From NCBI GenBank assembly GCA_023055505.1, contig JALIRH010000044.1, positions 3,038,001 through 3,102,000 on the forward strand: a stretch of DNA of 64,000 nt. Direction: 5' to 3'. The translations under genes and the position numbers were made by a program. Positions 59,716-64,000 of this stretch are shown in pieces. Source of the DNA: Callipepla californica brunnescens. Taxonomy: Eukaryota; Chordata; Aves; Galliformes; Odontophoridae. The notes beneath the pieces are model-generated. The model did no database searches. It was not told where the DNA came from and saw nothing but the letters and a program-made list of their open reading frames with translations. How positions within the stretch are numbered: the stretch's first letter is position 1; each line of letters starts with the position of its first letter.

Positions 59716-62700
59716 TATCAGCGCAATGGATGGTGTCTGACTGATGGCTGGATTTCCTGTCTATGGAGGCATGATGTACAGTTCCTGCTGCATGAAAATT
59801 CCATCTAGGTGAGAGGGCTGGCAAGAGATCTCAGCCATGGAACGACATTTATTTAGTTCTTGACTTGAATATTTGCAGAGGCAGAAACAGCAGGCAGGAG
59901 GAATGGGATGTTTAATGAAAGCTGGTCTTAGCTCAATGAAAATCATGTAGCTCCACCAAAGCAGCTTGTGACAAGCTGTGCCAAGCCCAAGGCTCATCTC
60001 TCTGGGGCTGTTGTTTTCAGCCTGCAAAGTGAAGGCCTTCGGGACTGCACATCAGGATCCTGAACACAGGTGCTGCTCTGGTGCCCCATCAGCTCAGGCA
60101 GGGGAGCTTGCAGAAACAGAGGATAATAAAGCAAGCCACTGGAGCAGGCTTCCCACTGACTCTCTCCTGCTAGGCAGAGGCCTCTGCTGCTGGCTTTCTG
60201 TCAAAGGGTGTCAGGTGCCTGCTAATTACAGCTAATGAGGAACTTAATTACCCTGCAGCACACAGCTGGCTTTTTACACTCTTGTGTCTCCTGTCTCTAT
60301 TCTGGCCCACACACGTGGTGGGGAGGGGTAGGAGGCTTCCCCATGCCCTTGGCATGTGGATACCTATGGGGAGGGGTTGTCTCAGTCCCTAAGCATGTAT
60401 GTGGGCTGTTCTGGTCTGCTTGCTTGCATTTGGCGATTCTTGGATATGGTATCCCTTCTTGATGGGCAGGAAGATTCTTCATCAAGGTATGTCCCTCTGG
60501 AGGGGGCTTTGGGTTTATGCTGTGGCTATGGGCTGTGTTGAGTTGGTAGAAATCATCATCATGATGCTCTTTGTTGTCGATGAGCCCCTACTGACTGCTT
60601 GAGTCTCACTGTGTTGTGTGTTACTGGTTTGCCTGACCAAAATGGTCCTGTTTGTTCCTTATGTTTGGGGGCTGGAGCATGCACAAGTGGGAGGTCATTG
60701 GCTTGTATTCTCACAGGCATACTAGCAGTGTAATACTCAGGTCCTAACCTCACCACTTGTGTCTGTGTCATGTATCTATAACTGTATAAAAATCCTAGCA
60801 CAATGGGGATAATGCATTTGCGCATTTGTACTGTGTTGTGTGACTCCAGAATAACTGTGCTGGCAGAGGAGTACAGTTGTGTGTTAGAGCTGGGTGTGAT
60901 TTACCTTCAGCAAAACTGTGGCTCTGACAAAATATCCTTGTCTGTTTGATTTCATATCAGTTGAATGTGTTTTCAGGGACTTGTTGAAAACTGATGAGGT
61001 TTGGATTTGGTTTGACACGATGCAGCCAAGTGCCTTTTAGCATTTTTAGCAGTATTTTTCTTGACTGCTAAGAAATTCCCTGCACCACTATATCTGACTA
61101 GATTGCTAGAATTCTACAAAAAAAAAAACAAACAAAAAAAAAACTGGATGGAAGATAGTAAATGAAAGGAAATGGGATCATTTCAACAGCAGCCAGGTGG
61201 TGGGTTTCTGTAGATCTGAATGCCCCTGTGTTAGTCTGATGTACAGCAGGCAACTTGGCTGGTCCTGCAGGGAAAGGCTATAGGCCAAAGTATGATTCTA
61301 GTCATGCTTGTGTAGGCCTTAAAGAAGGCTTCCAGCCTAGCAAAATTTGGAGAAGTGCCTGTATTTTGAGCAAGTCAAACACATTGCTTTAAGAACTCCA
61401 TATTGCTGGCAAGATACTGCAAGTGCCAAAGGAGAAAGGCTGCACTGAGCCATCAGTGCTGTGTAACAATACCTCATTCTGTCATGTGTTAGGTCTCCTT
61501 TCAGGACTGGGAGGCCAGGGCTGTGCTGGGGCCTTGTTGTGCTTCACGTCTGCACTATGACATGGGCTGACACTGTTGTGACACATGGGCACAGGGGGGA
61601 GGCATAAGCTTTTATGTGCTCTGAATACAAGGCTCTGGGACAAGTCTCAGCTGAGTGCACCTGCAAAATGCAGGCGCAGCTGAGCACCACAGCACAGAAT
61701 GGAAGGGGAAAATTTTCCCTCTGCAGAGATACTCCAAACTGGAGAGCAGGATTCGTGGGGCAGTTTCCTGAGTCCTTTAGCCCAGCTGGAGTCAGATCAC
61801 CTGCTTCAGTCCCTTGTGTTATTCAATACTCTGATGATTCTTTTGATGTTCTGCAGACTGGTCTGGGCTTTTCTACCCTGCACTGTGGTGGGCCCACTTC
61901 ATTTCTAGCATTTCCCCTGCTGCAGGAATTCCTTGGTTACTGGCTTTGCCATGTGCTACATGTGGAGGTGGTGCAAGCAGTGTGCAGGATGGGGCAGAAG
62001 TCTGTGAAGGCAGGCATGTCTCTGCATTCTGGGACACTTAAGACAGGTCCCAGAATTGTTTGGTGCTGAAAATTTCCTGTTTGTGAGATAGATTAACTTA
62101 CTTTATCAATTTCTATGTCATTGGTTATGTAATAGACGTTTTCTTCTGGGCAAGACGACTTCTTCAGGCAGTTGGTGCAGCCTAAACTAGTGTGTAGGCT
62201 GGTCTGATTTGTGTAGGGCTAATGTGAGCCCACCTGCGGTTAGGGAGCTCCTTCACAATGCCCCTTTCTCAGGATAAACTCAGCTCATGAGGTGAATGTA
62301 GCACCCCTTGTGTGTGTGTCATCCTCTCCCAGCAGATGTCTGCCAGTGCACTACAGAATGAGGTGAGAAAAGCAAATTTAGTGAGGTCAGTTCAGGTGCT
62401 GCTGCCAAGACAGATGGCAAAAATGAAGGGTATCCAGTGTGCAACAGAAATGGCTGCACACTGAGATATCTGATGGTTCTTGGATGTTGAACTATTCATG
62501 GTATCTATGGGAGAGGGATCTCATAGAGGGAACCCACCCTTATCCGGAGGATGAGGACCTCCAAACCACTTCTTCCTTCCACAAGAAGAGAAGCCTTAAT
62601 CCTGCATATCTGCAGGAAATGAGAAAGCCCACAGCCTCCCTTAGCATCACCATTGGTACAGATGTTGATGTGTACCCGCTCAACTCAAATGGCTTGAGGT

Positions 62701-64000
62701 TTTTAATGGCTGCAGAGCACTTTCAGGTCTCTATGCTTCTTGGTATGCCTGCAGGCTTTGAGTGTCAGTGTGGCAGTGACAGACACATCTCCTTGAAGTG
62801 CCATGCAGCCATCCTGACCCCCTGGTTGATATTTATTAATGGAAGAATAAACAATTTAGCTGCTTGGAAACATAACTCTGTTTTGGTAACCTGCCTAAAC
62901 CTGATAGAACATTCTATTTGTGTGTCACCTAGTTGACAGGAGCACAGCTGTCTGTGGACATCTGCTCTGACTAGCATGGGCCTCTTTTTCTCTGTTGCCT
63001 TCGGGCTTTGCACCCTGTCATTGATGATTATGTCGTATTACATTTAGATCTGGAGGCTGACCCTATATAACATGATATAAAGCAATACAGGCAATATATT
63101 GGGACAACAGGGTGGATCCTAATCAGAAACATATGTGGAATACATATGTTCTAGTCAAAACTGTCCTGCCTGGAGACTCACTTGTCAAAGGAGAAGGCAG
63201 CTCGTTAAACACTGAGGTACTGCTGGGTCGGTGGGTCCTGGAGCCTGAGAAATATGGGACTTGAATTCTCCTGACTTACTGCTGTGTAAAATGATGCAGA
63301 ACAAAGAACAGTGCAAGAGTAAAGTTGCAGGGAGATGGTGGTGATGGCAATCAGATGCCAGCTTTGCAGGACTGCAAGCTGCTGTTAGTACTCAATGTTA
63401 TGCCTGTGGAAGGATATGTATATCTCTTTCCTTTTGCTAGCCAGAGTTGGGGAATAGTGAGATTAAGAACAATGATGCTGTCATATCCCTCACATTGCTT
63501 AGAGTGGACTTTGCGTGCACTCTGACTTGGATTTGAGTATCTTCAGGTCTACCTGCTAGAAGATGTAGCTTTTAGCAACTAGAGAGGGTGGTTACGGCCA
63601 CAGGGATTCTTTCTTTTCATGTTTTCCTTTTTTTGTGTGATGTAACCCCAGGCTGCCCCTGGGACGAGTAGGAGTTATTTGGGCATGTTCCTTTCTTTAA
63701 ATTACTCATGGCACAGAGGTTCAGGGGATTTTCAGTCAACACCATTCCATTTAAAAATGATAATTAGCAGCAAAATCTTTACACTGCTGTTCTGTGAAAC
63801 AGGAGCTTTCTCAGCTGTTTTCACTTTGCTGTGACATCTAGAATACATACTGTGAAAACAGACTGCTGCAGAGGAGCAGTGCCTACACATGGCTCTCACC
63901 AGCCATGATAGCAATTGTGGATGGACCTGCGACCCAGCGGTGCTTTAAGAGGAAGATGTCATATCAGCATTGAAGATGCATCTCTGGAAGTGTGCCAGAG
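59716..64000. other. Unique non-coding sequence, no gene seen
   Basis: About 4.3 kb. It has a TAAT-rich cluster at 60219-60262, a short G-rich patch at 60316-60330 with only two long G runs, and an A-rich repeat (A10-C-AAAC-A10) at 61119-61143. Two overlapping plus-strand frames are open at 61614-62069 and 61699-61908. A 165-codon plus-strand frame at 62439-62936 starts with GTG, not ATG. None matches a family I know, and third-position composition looks like background. Confidence 0.45.
61119..61143 (+). repeat. A-rich simple repeat
   Basis: Two A10-type runs separated by CAAAC, a low-complexity tract with no associated AATAAA or retroposed body. Confidence 0.85.

Noticed and set aside
60316..60330. 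G-rich patch as a G-quadruplex
   Set aside because: Only two G runs of three or more are present, so the four-run rule is not met.
1..64000. Bacterial-type features (operons, ribosome binding sites, CRISPR, phage)
   Set aside because: Repeat families and composition are those of a vertebrate nuclear genome, no direct-repeat/spacer array is present, and no dense coding is seen.

Overview
The window looks like non-coding DNA from a bird nuclear genome, most likely a galliform or close relative. The main evidence is a set of CR1-type LINE fragments in both orientations, each recognised from the CR1 3'-end consensus or from decayed CR1 ORF2 peptides. Their ages are mixed: one nearly intact short 3' end at about 37.65 kb, several intermediate copies, and three strongly decayed old copies at about 31.65, 45.6 and 58.1 kb. 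One, possibly two, MIR-like old SINE fragments fit an amniote genome. The species cannot be fixed from the sequence alone.

No protein-coding gene can be supported. The longest open frames (181 codons on the minus strand near 7.5 kb, 165 codons on the plus strand near 62.7 kb) are of a length expected by chance, resemble no family I recognise, and do not join into a gene model. No tRNA, rRNA, CRISPR array, operon, CpG-island promoter or complete LTR element was seen. The window is best read as intergenic sequence or part of a very long intron.

Layout. 1-16.7 kb: unique sequence with a (GATA)n microsatellite, two G-quadruplex motifs, an alternating TG/AC palindrome, homopolymer runs, and a weak pair of exon-like segments at 13.8-14.3 kb. 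16.7-24 kb: a minus-strand CR1, a MIR-like SINE, a plus-strand CR1 that lost most of its reverse transcriptase region, and a CR1 3' stub. 24-36 kb: unique sequence, TTTA and TTTTA repeats, and an old minus-strand CR1. 36-42 kb: three short CR1 3' ends, an A19 tract, an AATAAA-plus-poly(A) segment and a polypyrimidine tract. 42-58 kb: mostly unique, with an old plus-strand CR1 and weak remnants. 58-64 kb: an old plus-strand CR1, a minus-strand CR1 with an in-frame internal deletion, and unique sequence.

The features do not form a functional system. No convincing novel system was found. The items most worth checking are the frame-compatible exon-like pair (13827-14344), the possible retrocopy or terminal exon (39175-39931), and several TAAT-rich motif clusters that could be conserved regulatory elements. 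Each of these is inference and needs cross-species alignment or RNA data.
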